Below are positions 1 through 6,526 of a DNA stretch of 7,417 nt, in pieces. The position numbers and the translations under genes are program-made. Origin of the DNA: Planctomycetaceae bacterium. Lineage in GTDB: Bacteria > Planctomycetota > Planctomycetia > Planctomycetales > Planctomycetaceae. The stretch's first letter is position 1. The number at the start of each line of letters is the position of its first letter. Under the pieces are notes generated by a model. That model was given only the letters and a program-made list of their open reading frames with translations, was not told the DNA's origin and made no database searches. The DNA is taken from contig CANHVD010000267.1 in assembly GCA_947463775.1 (NCBI GenBank), positions 1 through 7,417 on the forward strand, written 5' to 3'.

Positions 1-3000
1 CACCGGTTGATGAACTTGTCCGGCGTCTGATGGACCCGAGGTCTGTCAACTCTCACAGTGCGATGCCTTCGTTTGGGCTGAGTGCCGAGGAGGCCAAAGA
101 TGTCGCGCTGTTTCTGATGGATGCATCCGACAAAAAATCACCGTTGGCTCAGAAGGAACTCGAATTCAAATCAGGCGATGCCGATGCGGGCTCGAAGCTT
201 CTGTTGACGACCGGATGTGTCGCGTGTCATCGTTTATCGCAGTTCAATAATGAAGCTGCTGAGTCAACGTCGGAATCAGCGGATGTTCTGCCCAATGCCA
301 GCCCCTATCACGGACCGGAACTTGTTGGCATTGCAAAACGTCGCACTGCGAAGTGGCTTTCAAAGTGGCTGCAAGCTCCAGGTGAATTGAATCCAAATCA
401 TCGCATGCCGGTCTTCTCACTTTCAGACGATGAACGCCGTCAGATCGTCGCTGCACTTGTATTGAGCACTTCGGAAGAAAAGGCTAATCCAGCGGCCGGT
501 GTTTCAAAAGAAAAAAACTTACCGCCGTCACTTGAAGCCTCGATCGCTAACGGTCGTCGTATTGCAACAGCCGCGAACTGCGCTGGATGTCATAGCATCA
601 AAGGCCTTGAACCATCGGCAATAAAGATTGCTCGGCCCACAAAAATTCAGTCTGCAGATTCCACTCACAATTGCCTTGCCGTAAAGAAGCCGGAGTCAAA
701 CGCCGTAGACAATTCTGAGCACAATCACCGACCGTGGTTTCAGACGACGGATGTTGAGCGTCAACAACTGAATGCGTGGTTGACTTCAATACGAACTGAC
801 ACTCAGCACGTAACGGGGGCTGCTTTGGGTTCGCTGCTGATGCATCGTAACGGCTGCCTTGCGTGTCATGATCGAGATCTCAAAAAGGGGCTTTCGACTC
901 ATGCAGGAGTTATCTCCTCCCTGCGAAGTGACCTCAATGGTCAAAGCCAGGCACTGATCCCACCCGCGTTGACGGCAGCCGGCGACAAACTCAAGGATGA
1001 GTATTTGATGTCTGCGGTCAGCGGAGAACAAGCCAGTCGCAGGTTGCCATGGTTGCTGGTGCGGATGCCGAAGTTTGGGTTTTCGGCAGATGAGAAGAAG
1101 GCAGTCACTCGGTATTTCGTCGGGGCCGATCGAATACCAGACGCCGCTGATGTCGCTCGAGAAGAACTTTTCCGACATTTGAATCCGCATCATCCGACCA
1201 TGGCAACGCCCGCTGATCTGCTGACCGGGAATCATTTGATCGGAGCCGGTGGCTTCAATTGTATTGCCTGCCACAAAGCTGGCCCGTATGAACCTCGCAA
1301 TGTAGCCATGGGAACTCGCGGTTCTGATATCATGTCGATGGGGCAACGAATCCGTCCGCGTTACTTCATGCGTTGGATGGAGAATCCCATTCGAGTTGTC
1401 CCTGGCATTGAAATGCCGGCCATTCGGAAGCCCATCCCTGGTGTGCTGGAAGATTCACTGCCGCAGCAGATAGCTCTGATGTGGACAGTTCTCGCCGATC
1501 CAAAGTTTTCTCCACCGACGGTCGTAAGCCGATATGAACAATTCGTCACTGTCGCGCCGGGACAGCCACCGCGCGTGCTGCGGGATGTCTTTACGGTTGG
1601 AGATCCTAAAGATCGCAACAGCGTTGCTCGCGCGATGGCTGTTGGGTTCAACAATGGGCACAACATTCTGATCGATCTGGACACCATGCGGCTGAGGCAA
1701 TGGACGATCGGGGAATTTGCTCGGCAACGAACTGAAGGCAAAAGCTGGTTCTGGGATATGGCTGGTGTGACTGTCTCGTCGGATCCGGAGATCACCTTTC
1801 TGAGTCGACTGGTCAGCAAGACTGCAACAGATAAAGAGCCACTCAGCCCGGTGACGGATCAACGTCGTCAGGCGGAATTGATTTCCAGTAAGGTGACTGA
1901 TCAGTCGGTGATTCTTCGAGTGCGTTACTATTTTGATCCTTCACCACAGGCGAGCCCCCAGGCCGGGAAGGACACGAAGAATTCGGCCGCGCTTTCACGA
2001 CATACGGCCGTCACGGCGTGGAATGATCCGACCCGAAGTCTGCTGACGTCTGTTGTAAACTTCACAATTCAGCCATTCGAGCAATCCGGCGACCAAACCG
2101 GTTGGGTGGTCAAGGCAGATGTTGAAGAATCACCAAACGGCTATCTCGTACAGTTGGAAGGTTGGTCTGATGCGGAATCATCTGCCGGGATTCCGTGGAG
2201 TGTGAAAGCTGGTTCTGAAAACAAAGCGAATACTGCGGTTCGTCTGCAGAATGGAGAAATGGCGACGTTGCAGTTCTTTACCAGCGTCAAACCGCCCGTG
2301 ATTGTTCCGCCCGGAATTCCACGAGCGATGAGTTCGCCAGATCAAGTCACAGCCCTGCCCGGATTCGAAGGTCAGAGACTTCCGATTGATACCGCGATTA
2401 TGCCCACGGCGATGACGTGGATGGCCGATGGTCGTCTGGCGTTTACTTCTCTGCGTGGTCAGGTCTGGATTGCAGACGATCGGGATAAGGATGGCATCCC
2501 GGATTCTCTGACATTATTTGCGGAAGGCCTTGCGGCTCCTTATGGGATTCAGGCTGATGGCAGTTCGATATTGGTATCGCATAAGCCCGAGATTCTGCGG
2601 CTCCGCGATACTAATCAGGACGGGCGAGCTGACGAGTTTGATGTGTTTGCTTCAGGCTGGGGATTCAGCGACGACTATCACGACTGGACCACGGCACTGG
2701 CTCGCGATCAGAACGGCGACTATTTCGTTGGCCTCGGCAGTGACTATTCTCAGAACAACCGCCCAGCGGATAATGATCGATGGCGAGGAACGGTGCTGAA
2801 AGTCAACTCCGCCGGAACGATCACGCCGATTGCGTTTTCCATGCGGTTCCCGATGGGCCTGGCGTTCGATAGCCAGAATCGATTATTTGCGACTGACAAT
2901 CAGGGAGTTCAGAATACGTTCAATGAAATCAATCACATCATTGAAGGCAAACACTACGGGGTTCCATCGCGACACGAAACAGCCAAAGATGTGACTGTGG

Positions 3001-3692
3001 AAACGCCGGCCCTGATGATTCCGCATCCATGGACACGCAGCGTTAACAGTATCACCTTCTTTCCGAAAGACTATGCCGTCTCTGAACTGGCCGGGCATGG
3101 TGTTGGTTGTGAGTACGATACGCGTTGTCTGATTCGCTTCACGGTTCAGGATGTGAACGGCACCATGCAGGGAGCCAGTTATCGCTTCAGCCTGCCTGAC
3201 CAGCCGAGCGGCGGAGGTAACTTTGTTGGGCCTGTTGCGTCGGCTATCGGGCCAGACGGGGGCCTCTACATCGGTAGCATTTGGGACAGCGGCTGGCAGG
3301 GCGGCACGAACACGGGAACGATTGAACGGATGGTTCCGGCAAAGAAAATGCCCAATGGGATTCGTGAAATTCGAGCGACGGCCCAGGGATTTGAAGTCTC
3401 CTTTTTTCGCCCCGTCACAGCCAGTAAAGCGACCGATGTCAACAACTGGAGTCTTCAGGGTTACACAAGATCCTGGGGCGGCAGCTATGCGACGCCGGAC
3501 TCCGATCGACACCCGGTCGTTCCTTCGGTATTGACGGTTTCGGACGACCTAAAAACAGTCTCCATTCAGACGGCCGCATTGAAAGCGGGTTATGTCTATG
3601 AGATCTCAGTCAAAAAGCCGCTTGATGAATCCGCCGCAGCGGATTTCTGGCCGACTGAGGGACATTATTCCATGAAGGTCGTGCCCAAGTGA
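1..3692 (+). CDS. Multihaem c-type cytochrome fused to a PQQ-dehydrogenase-like beta-propeller (5' partial)
   Basis: The frame is open from the left edge (first whole codon at base 3) to TGA at 3690-3692. The Met at base 30 is internal: the residues around it (a DP turn, MPSFGLS, then a helix) are the tail of a cytochrome c module whose CxxCH lies upstream. Counting from that Met, haem sites are CVACH 63-67, CAGCH 184-188, CLACH 276-280 and CIACH 411-415. Likely axial Met residues are M12, M126, M346 and M462. Residues about 515-760 form a beta-rich linker domain of a kind seen in planctomycete homologues. Residues about 775-1105 resemble the membrane-bound dehydrogenase / glucose-sorbosone dehydrogenase propeller, with calcium-type loops at 817-825 and 860-869. 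About 1110-1220 is an Ig-like C-terminal domain. Haem ligation implies export; the signal peptide is outside the window. The inferred role is extracytoplasmic oxidation of a sugar or alcohol with internal electron transfer. The substrate and cofactor are unproven. Confidence 0.9.
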   Translation, partial: PVDELVRRLMDPRSVNSHSAMPSFGLSAEEAKDVALFLMDASDKKSPLAQKELEFKSGDADAGSKLLLTTGCVACHRLSQFNNEAAESTSESADVLPNASPYHGPELVGIAKRRTAKWLSKWLQAPGELNPNHRMPVFSLSDDERRQIVAALVLSTSEEKANPAAGVSKEKNLPPSLEASIANGRRIATAANCAGCHSIKGLEPSAIKIARPTKIQSADSTHNCLAVKKPESNAVDNSEHNHRPWFQTTDVERQQLNAWLTSIRTDTQHVTGAALGSLLMHRNGCLACHDRDLKKGLSTHAGVISSLRSDLNGQSQALIPPALTAAGDKLKDEYLMSAVSGEQASRRLPWLLVRMPKFGFSADEKKAVTRYFVGADRIPDAADVAREELFRHLNPHHPTMATPADLLTGNHLIGAGGFNCIACHKAGPYEPRNVAMGTRGSDIMSMGQRIRPRYFMRWMENPIRVVPGIEMPAIRKPIPGVLEDSLPQQIALMWTVLADPKFSPPTVVSRYEQFVTVAPGQPPRVLRDVFTVGDPKDRNSVARAMAVGFNNGHNILIDLDTMRLRQWTIGEFARQRTEGKSWFWDMAGVTVSSDPEITFLSRLVSKTATDKEPLSPVTDQRRQAELISSKVTDQSVILRVRYYFDPSPQASPQAGKDTKNSAALSRHTAVTAWNDPTRSLLTSVVNFTIQPFEQSGDQTGWVVKADVEESPNGYLVQLEGWSDAESSAGIPWSVKAGSENKANTAVRLQNGEMATLQFFTSVKPPVIVPPGIPRAMSSPDQVTALPGFEGQRLPIDTAIMPTAMTWMADGRLAFTSLRGQVWIADDRDKDGIPDSLTLFAEGLAAPYGIQADGSSILVSHKPEILRLRDTNQDGRADEFDVFASGWGFSDDYHDWTTALARDQNGDYFVGLGSDYSQNNRPADNDRWRGTVLKVNSAGTITPIAFSMRFPMGLAFDSQNRLFATDNQGVQNTFNEINHIIEGKHYGVPSRHETAKDVTVETPALMIPHPWTRSVNSITFFPKDYAVSELAGHGVGCEYDTRCLIRFTVQDVNGTMQGASYRFSLPDQPSGGGNFVGPVASAIGPDGGLYIGSIWDSGWQGGTNTGTIERMVPAKKMPNGIREIRATAQGFEVSFFRPVTASKATDVNNWSLQGYTRSWGGSYATPDSDRHPVVPSVLTVSDDLKTVSIQTAALKAGYVYEISVKKPLDESAAADFWPTEGHYSMKVVPK

Positions 3693-3693
3693 G

Positions 3694-3711
3694 GCGATGA
3701 TCGGTGATCGC
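3694..3711 (+). terminator. Weak hairpin just after the cytochrome/dehydrogenase stop
   Basis: GCGAT at 3694-3698 pairs with ATCGC at 3707-3711 around an 8-base loop, starting two bases after the stop codon. AGAGTTTGT follows, which is only weakly T-rich. The five-pair stem is short enough to arise by chance, so it is at best a minor contributor to transcript ending. Confidence 0.25.
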
Positions 3712-3720
3712 AGAGTTTGT

Positions 3721-3741
3721 AAGCCATGGAATTCATGGCTT
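3721..3741. terminator. Convergent-gene hairpin overlapping the kinase stop codon
   Basis: AAGCCATG (3721-3728) and CATGGCTT (3734-3741) are perfect 8-base inverted arms around a 5-base loop, placed between two convergent genes. The hairpin can form in transcripts from either strand. It contains the kinase stop codon (minus strand, 3733-3735). No T-run follows on either side, so it is not a classical intrinsic terminator. Its position and perfect arms suggest a bidirectional transcript end or 3' stabilising structure. That role is inferred. Confidence 0.5.
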
Positions 3742-6330
3742 CGCAGATTCAATGGGAGCCTTCACTATTGGCGATTCGTCGGATAGCAGATCATTGATCA
3801 TCGAAATTAGTTCTTCAGGCCGAAAAGGTTTCTGCAGGACCGAATGGACTTGTAAGTCGCCTGTTATCGCAGGGATTTCATCCGTGGAGCAACCTGTCAT
3901 AAGAATGACCGGAAGATGGATTCCCTTTGCATGAAGGACTTCCAACATTGTTGGCCCATCGACCGGAGACATCATCAGGTCGAGCAAAAGACAGTCGGCC
4001 TCTTTGTGCTCAACAAGATACTCCAACGCATCCGTCGCACATGTAAACAAGTCTGCTTTGCCACCGATAAGTTCAATGGTGCGTCCAATAACCTCCAGTG
4101 TCTCGGTCTGATTGTCCACCGCTATAATTCGAGTGATACGTGATGTCGTTGAAAGTGCTGAAGGGTGCGAGCCAACAGGTTCGATTCGTGCCGGCTTTGC
4201 AGACCTTGGCAGGAGAATGCGGAATCGGCTGCCCTCGCCGGGAAACGAAGTTAGCTGTATCAGGCCATCATGGCGATTCACGTGACCATACACCACAGAC
4301 AGTCCGAATCCATGTCCGTCCGGTTTTGACCTCGTCGAGAAGAACGGCTGGAAGACTCGCGCATAATCCGATTCTGCAATTCCCTTTCCGGAATCAATGA
4401 CCTCAAACCAGACGAACTCCCCACCAGTGCGGCGATTTCCAAACGTCGGTGTATCGACCGGAACATCGGGAAGGAAATCGCACCCGGTTCGAATCAGGAT
4501 TGTTCCCTGAACATCAATCATGGCCTGAGCCGCATTGGTCACAAGGTTCAAAAGGATCTGATCAATCTGTTCCGCATCGCCTTCCGTTTGCAGAGGAATC
4601 GGATCCGGATCAAACAAGATCGAATGACGTCCACCAAGACCGGCCCGAAGAAGTGGCAGCATTCGATTCACTGAATCATTCAGATCAATGACCTTCTTCG
4701 TGGCAGGCTGTTTTCCGGCATAGGCCAACATCTTGCGGCTGAGGCCGGCCGCCGTCTCAGCAGAACGGATGATTCCTTCCAGGCACTGTGAACCTGCCGG
4801 CGAGCCGGGTTCCAGGTACTTCAGCAGGTCCGCATTACCGATCACGCCGACCAGAAGATTGTTGAAATCATGCGCGATTCCGCCGGCCAGTGCTCCGAGA
4901 CTTTCCAGTCGTTCCGTCTGAGCCAGCCGCAGTTCGATGCGTTCGGTTTCCTGTCGCTGCTGTTCCGTATGCAGGATTTCTTCCTTGAGTCTTCGATTGG
5001 CATTTCGCAGCTTTCGTCGATCTCTGAGAAGAATGATGGCCAAGCCACAAAACACGGCAAATCCGATTCGCGAAAACCTCAATGAGCGTTGGCTTTCTTC
5101 ATCCGCTCGCAATTGTGCTTCGGTAATTCGCTCGGCCTGCATGGCCATCATCCGGCTTGCTCTGGAAGTATTCCATTCACCTAGTGTCATAGACGTCAGT
5201 CGAACTGTGGCCCTGAGAATTCGCGCGCGTGTTGCCAGACATTTTCGTAACTCCTGGCGGTTATGAACCCCCGTCCCATTAGCTGGTAAGTTTTGTACTG
5301 CTCCTACAAACTTGCGCAGCGTGTCCTGGCAGTTGATCATCGGAATGGAGTTATAGAGAGAGTCGAAGATCGACTGCACCCGTAAGAGATCATCCTGCCT
5401 CTGAAGTATCTCGGTCATGCTGAATTGACACATCGCAATAATCGTTTGATGCTTCAGTTCCCTGGCCAGCTTCAATGCTTCCTCCAGCGTCAATAACGCG
5501 GCTGAATCATCCCCGGATTGCTGTTCCAGATCGGCTATCAGCAGGAGAGTCGAGATTCGCAATTCGCGGGACAGAGCCGAAAATTCCGGCCTCCGTCTGA
5601 TCGCATCACACTGCTGCAGGAACTCCGAAACGGGTTTCTCGGGATTCGACATTAAATCGCAGCGAAGCGTCAGGATCTCGTGTCGTGTTTGAACATCAGA
5701 CTTCACCTGTGATGACAGAACAGAGGAACATTCCAACAGAAGGGCGTCAGGCATGATGCCATCATCAAGCCGGCAAGCCAACAGATCCTGCAGAAGCCGG
5801 CAGCGGATCTCGCGGCTGCCATTCGGAGTCGGCATCGTCAGTTCTGAAATCGGTGGTATCGGGACAAAAATCGTATGACTGAGTCCCAGAATCTGCTGGT
5901 GCTGAAACAAGGCGTGCGTAAAGAAAAGCTGGTAGCTCTGATGATTGCTGACAGGAAACACTTCCAGTGCTCGACGGAACTCGTTGTCTCCCGCTTCTAT
6001 TCCTTCCAAACTCGCCCTTGCACTTGCCCTTTGCATCATGGCAATGGCAACGACTGCTGGCTGATCGCAAGCCTGCGCGAGCTGAATTGTTTCCGTGCAT
6101 AGCCGGATGGACTCTTCGAGGTCCTGGTCAAGTTGAGCGGCATTTCGGCCGAGGAGCCGCGACCAATCTTCGAAGCCGTAGTCCTTTTCTGGCGACTCCT
6201 GCACCTGCGAACTTGCAACAACCACGTCAGCGGAGTCTGAATACCGAAAATCGCTGGCCCAAACACTAGGCTGCGGGATCAATGCCACCAGTACCAGCAG
6301 TTCTGGCAACAGCATTGTTTTTCGGACCAT
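3733..6330 (-). CDS. Membrane-bound hybrid sensor histidine kinase with TPR-like sensor region and C-terminal receiver
   Basis: An 865-residue protein from the chosen Met at 6330. That start puts a typical signal peptide or anchor at the N-terminus: MVRKT, a hydrophobic stretch, then VWA before S26. Neither this start nor the Met five codons upstream (6345) has a clear ribosome site. Residues about 40-400 are helical and TPR-like and should lie outside the membrane. A single helix follows at about 422-435, then a basic coiled coil at about 439-475, with no HAMP domain seen. The H-box GGIAHDFNNLL holds phospho-acceptor His487. The N-box has Asn599, G1 is DSGKGI from 646, the F-box is VFQPFFST, and G2 is GHGFGLS near 672-677. 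The receiver has Asp739-Asn740, phospho-acceptor Asp784, Thr812 and Lys834, so it looks functional. The H-box wording fits the kinase class that includes CckA-like hybrids. The signal sensed and the output regulator are unknown, and no partner regulator is in view. Confidence 0.92.
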   Translation of the reverse strand: MVRKTMLLPELLVLVALIPQPSVWASDFRYSDSADVVVASSQVQESPEKDYGFEDWSRLLGRNAAQLDQDLEESIRLCTETIQLAQACDQPAVVAIAMMQRASARASLEGIEAGDNEFRRALEVFPVSNHQSYQLFFTHALFQHQQILGLSHTIFVPIPPISELTMPTPNGSREIRCRLLQDLLACRLDDGIMPDALLLECSSVLSSQVKSDVQTRHEILTLRCDLMSNPEKPVSEFLQQCDAIRRRPEFSALSRELRISTLLLIADLEQQSGDDSAALLTLEEALKLARELKHQTIIAMCQFSMTEILQRQDDLLRVQSIFDSLYNSIPMINCQDTLRKFVGAVQNLPANGTGVHNRQELRKCLATRARILRATVRLTSMTLGEWNTSRASRMMAMQAERITEAQLRADEESQRSLRFSRIGFAVFCGLAIILLRDRRKLRNANRRLKEEILHTEQQRQETERIELRLAQTERLESLGALAGGIAHDFNNLLVGVIGNADLLKYLEPGSPAGSQCLEGIIRSAETAAGLSRKMLAYAGKQPATKKVIDLNDSVNRMLPLLRAGLGGRHSILFDPDPIPLQTEGDAEQIDQILLNLVTNAAQAMIDVQGTILIRTGCDFLPDVPVDTPTFGNRRTGGEFVWFEVIDSGKGIAESDYARVFQPFFSTRSKPDGHGFGLSVVYGHVNRHDGLIQLTSFPGEGSRFRILLPRSAKPARIEPVGSHPSALSTTSRITRIIAVDNQTETLEVIGRTIELIGGKADLFTCATDALEYLVEHKEADCLLLDLMMSPVDGPTMLEVLHAKGIHLPVILMTGCSTDEIPAITGDLQVHSVLQKPFRPEELISMINDLLSDESPIVKAPIESAKP

Positions 6331-6360
6331 GATTCTGACATCCATTTCGACCGCACGCCC

Positions 6361-6371
6361 GTGTGATACAC
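6361..6371. repeat. Short inverted repeat GTGT-GAT-ACAC
   Basis: Four-base arms around three bases, about 30 bases upstream of the chosen kinase start and within its probable leader or promoter. It could be part of an operator, but a match this short is common by chance. It is noted because two longer inverted repeats lie in the same divergent region. Confidence 0.25.
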
Positions 6372-6383
6372 TTCGAGGACTGT

Positions 6384-6403
6384 TAAGGATTGCGAATTCC
6401 TTA
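6384..6403. repeat. Inverted repeat TAAGGA-N8-TCCTTA in the divergent region
   Basis: Perfect 6-base arms (6384-6389 and 6398-6403) sit around an 8-base spacer, 54 bases upstream of the chosen kinase start. The size and symmetry suit a dimeric DNA-binding protein. No -10/-35 pair convincing enough to place it relative to a promoter was found, so the operator role is only a possibility. Confidence 0.35.
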
Positions 6404-6445
6404 CGGAGATTCAATCCAAGCCCCCGTCGGAACCTCGATATCTTC

Positions 6446-6482
6446 ACATCGAAGTCGTTCAGGTCCTGGGCTTCTTCGATGT
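6446..6482. promoter_or_regulatory. Long imperfect palindrome centred at 6464 between divergent genes
   Basis: Outer arms ACATCGAAG (6446-6454) and CTTCGATGT (6474-6482) are perfectly complementary over nine bases. An inner palindrome, CAGG-T-CCTG (6460-6468), shares exactly the same centre. Between them are one more Watson-Crick pair (6457/6471), two G-T pairs and two mismatches. It lies 45 bases upstream of the oxidoreductase ATG and about 115 bases upstream of the kinase start, which suits an operator serving one or both genes. A weak promoter-like pair, TTCAGG (6458) and GTTAAA (6481) spaced 17 bases apart, overlaps it. As RNA it would form a strong hairpin, but no T-run follows, so a terminator is less likely. 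The regulator is unknown. Confidence 0.5.
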
Positions 6483-6515
6483 TAAACGCTGCCATTCATT
6501 GGTTTCTGTGATCCC

Positions 6516-6520
6516 AGGAG
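6516..6520 (+). promoter_or_regulatory. Ribosome binding site of the Gfo/Idh/MocA gene
   Basis: AGGAG lies six bases before the ATG at 6527, an ideal Shine-Dalgarno spacing. An in-frame TGA at 6509-6511 rules out a longer N-terminus. Together these fix the start of the oxidoreductase. Confidence 0.85.
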
Positions 6521-6526
6521 AATTCA

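Noticed and set aside
30..32. ATG at base 30 as the true start of the cytochrome/dehydrogenase gene
   Set aside because: The frame is open to the window edge. The residues on both sides of this Met belong to the closing part of a cytochrome c module, there is no Shine-Dalgarno site, and an exported haem protein would need a signal peptide that is absent here.
786..1346. Antisense open frame of 186 codons
   Set aside because: It lies wholly opposite haem modules with clear CxxCH motifs. Its own translation shows no recognisable domain, so it is a shadow of the plus-strand gene.
2883..3512. Antisense open frame of 209 codons
   Set aside because: It is opposite the propeller and C-terminal domain of the large gene, and the translation is arginine-rich and lacks motifs.
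3704..4691. Series of short plus-strand frames (3704-3934, 3916-4143, 4140-4400, 4449-4691)
   Set aside because: All lie opposite the receiver and ATPase domains of the kinase and show no domain, ribosome site or consistent frame.
6361..6460. Sigma-70 type promoter for the kinase on the minus strand
   Set aside because: Candidate -35 boxes such as TTGAAT or TTCGCA have no acceptable -10 box at 16-18 bases, so no promoter is called.
6431..6490. Palindrome at 6446-6482 as an intrinsic terminator or CRISPR-like repeat
   Set aside because: No T-run follows on either strand, and only one copy exists in the window with no spacer array.
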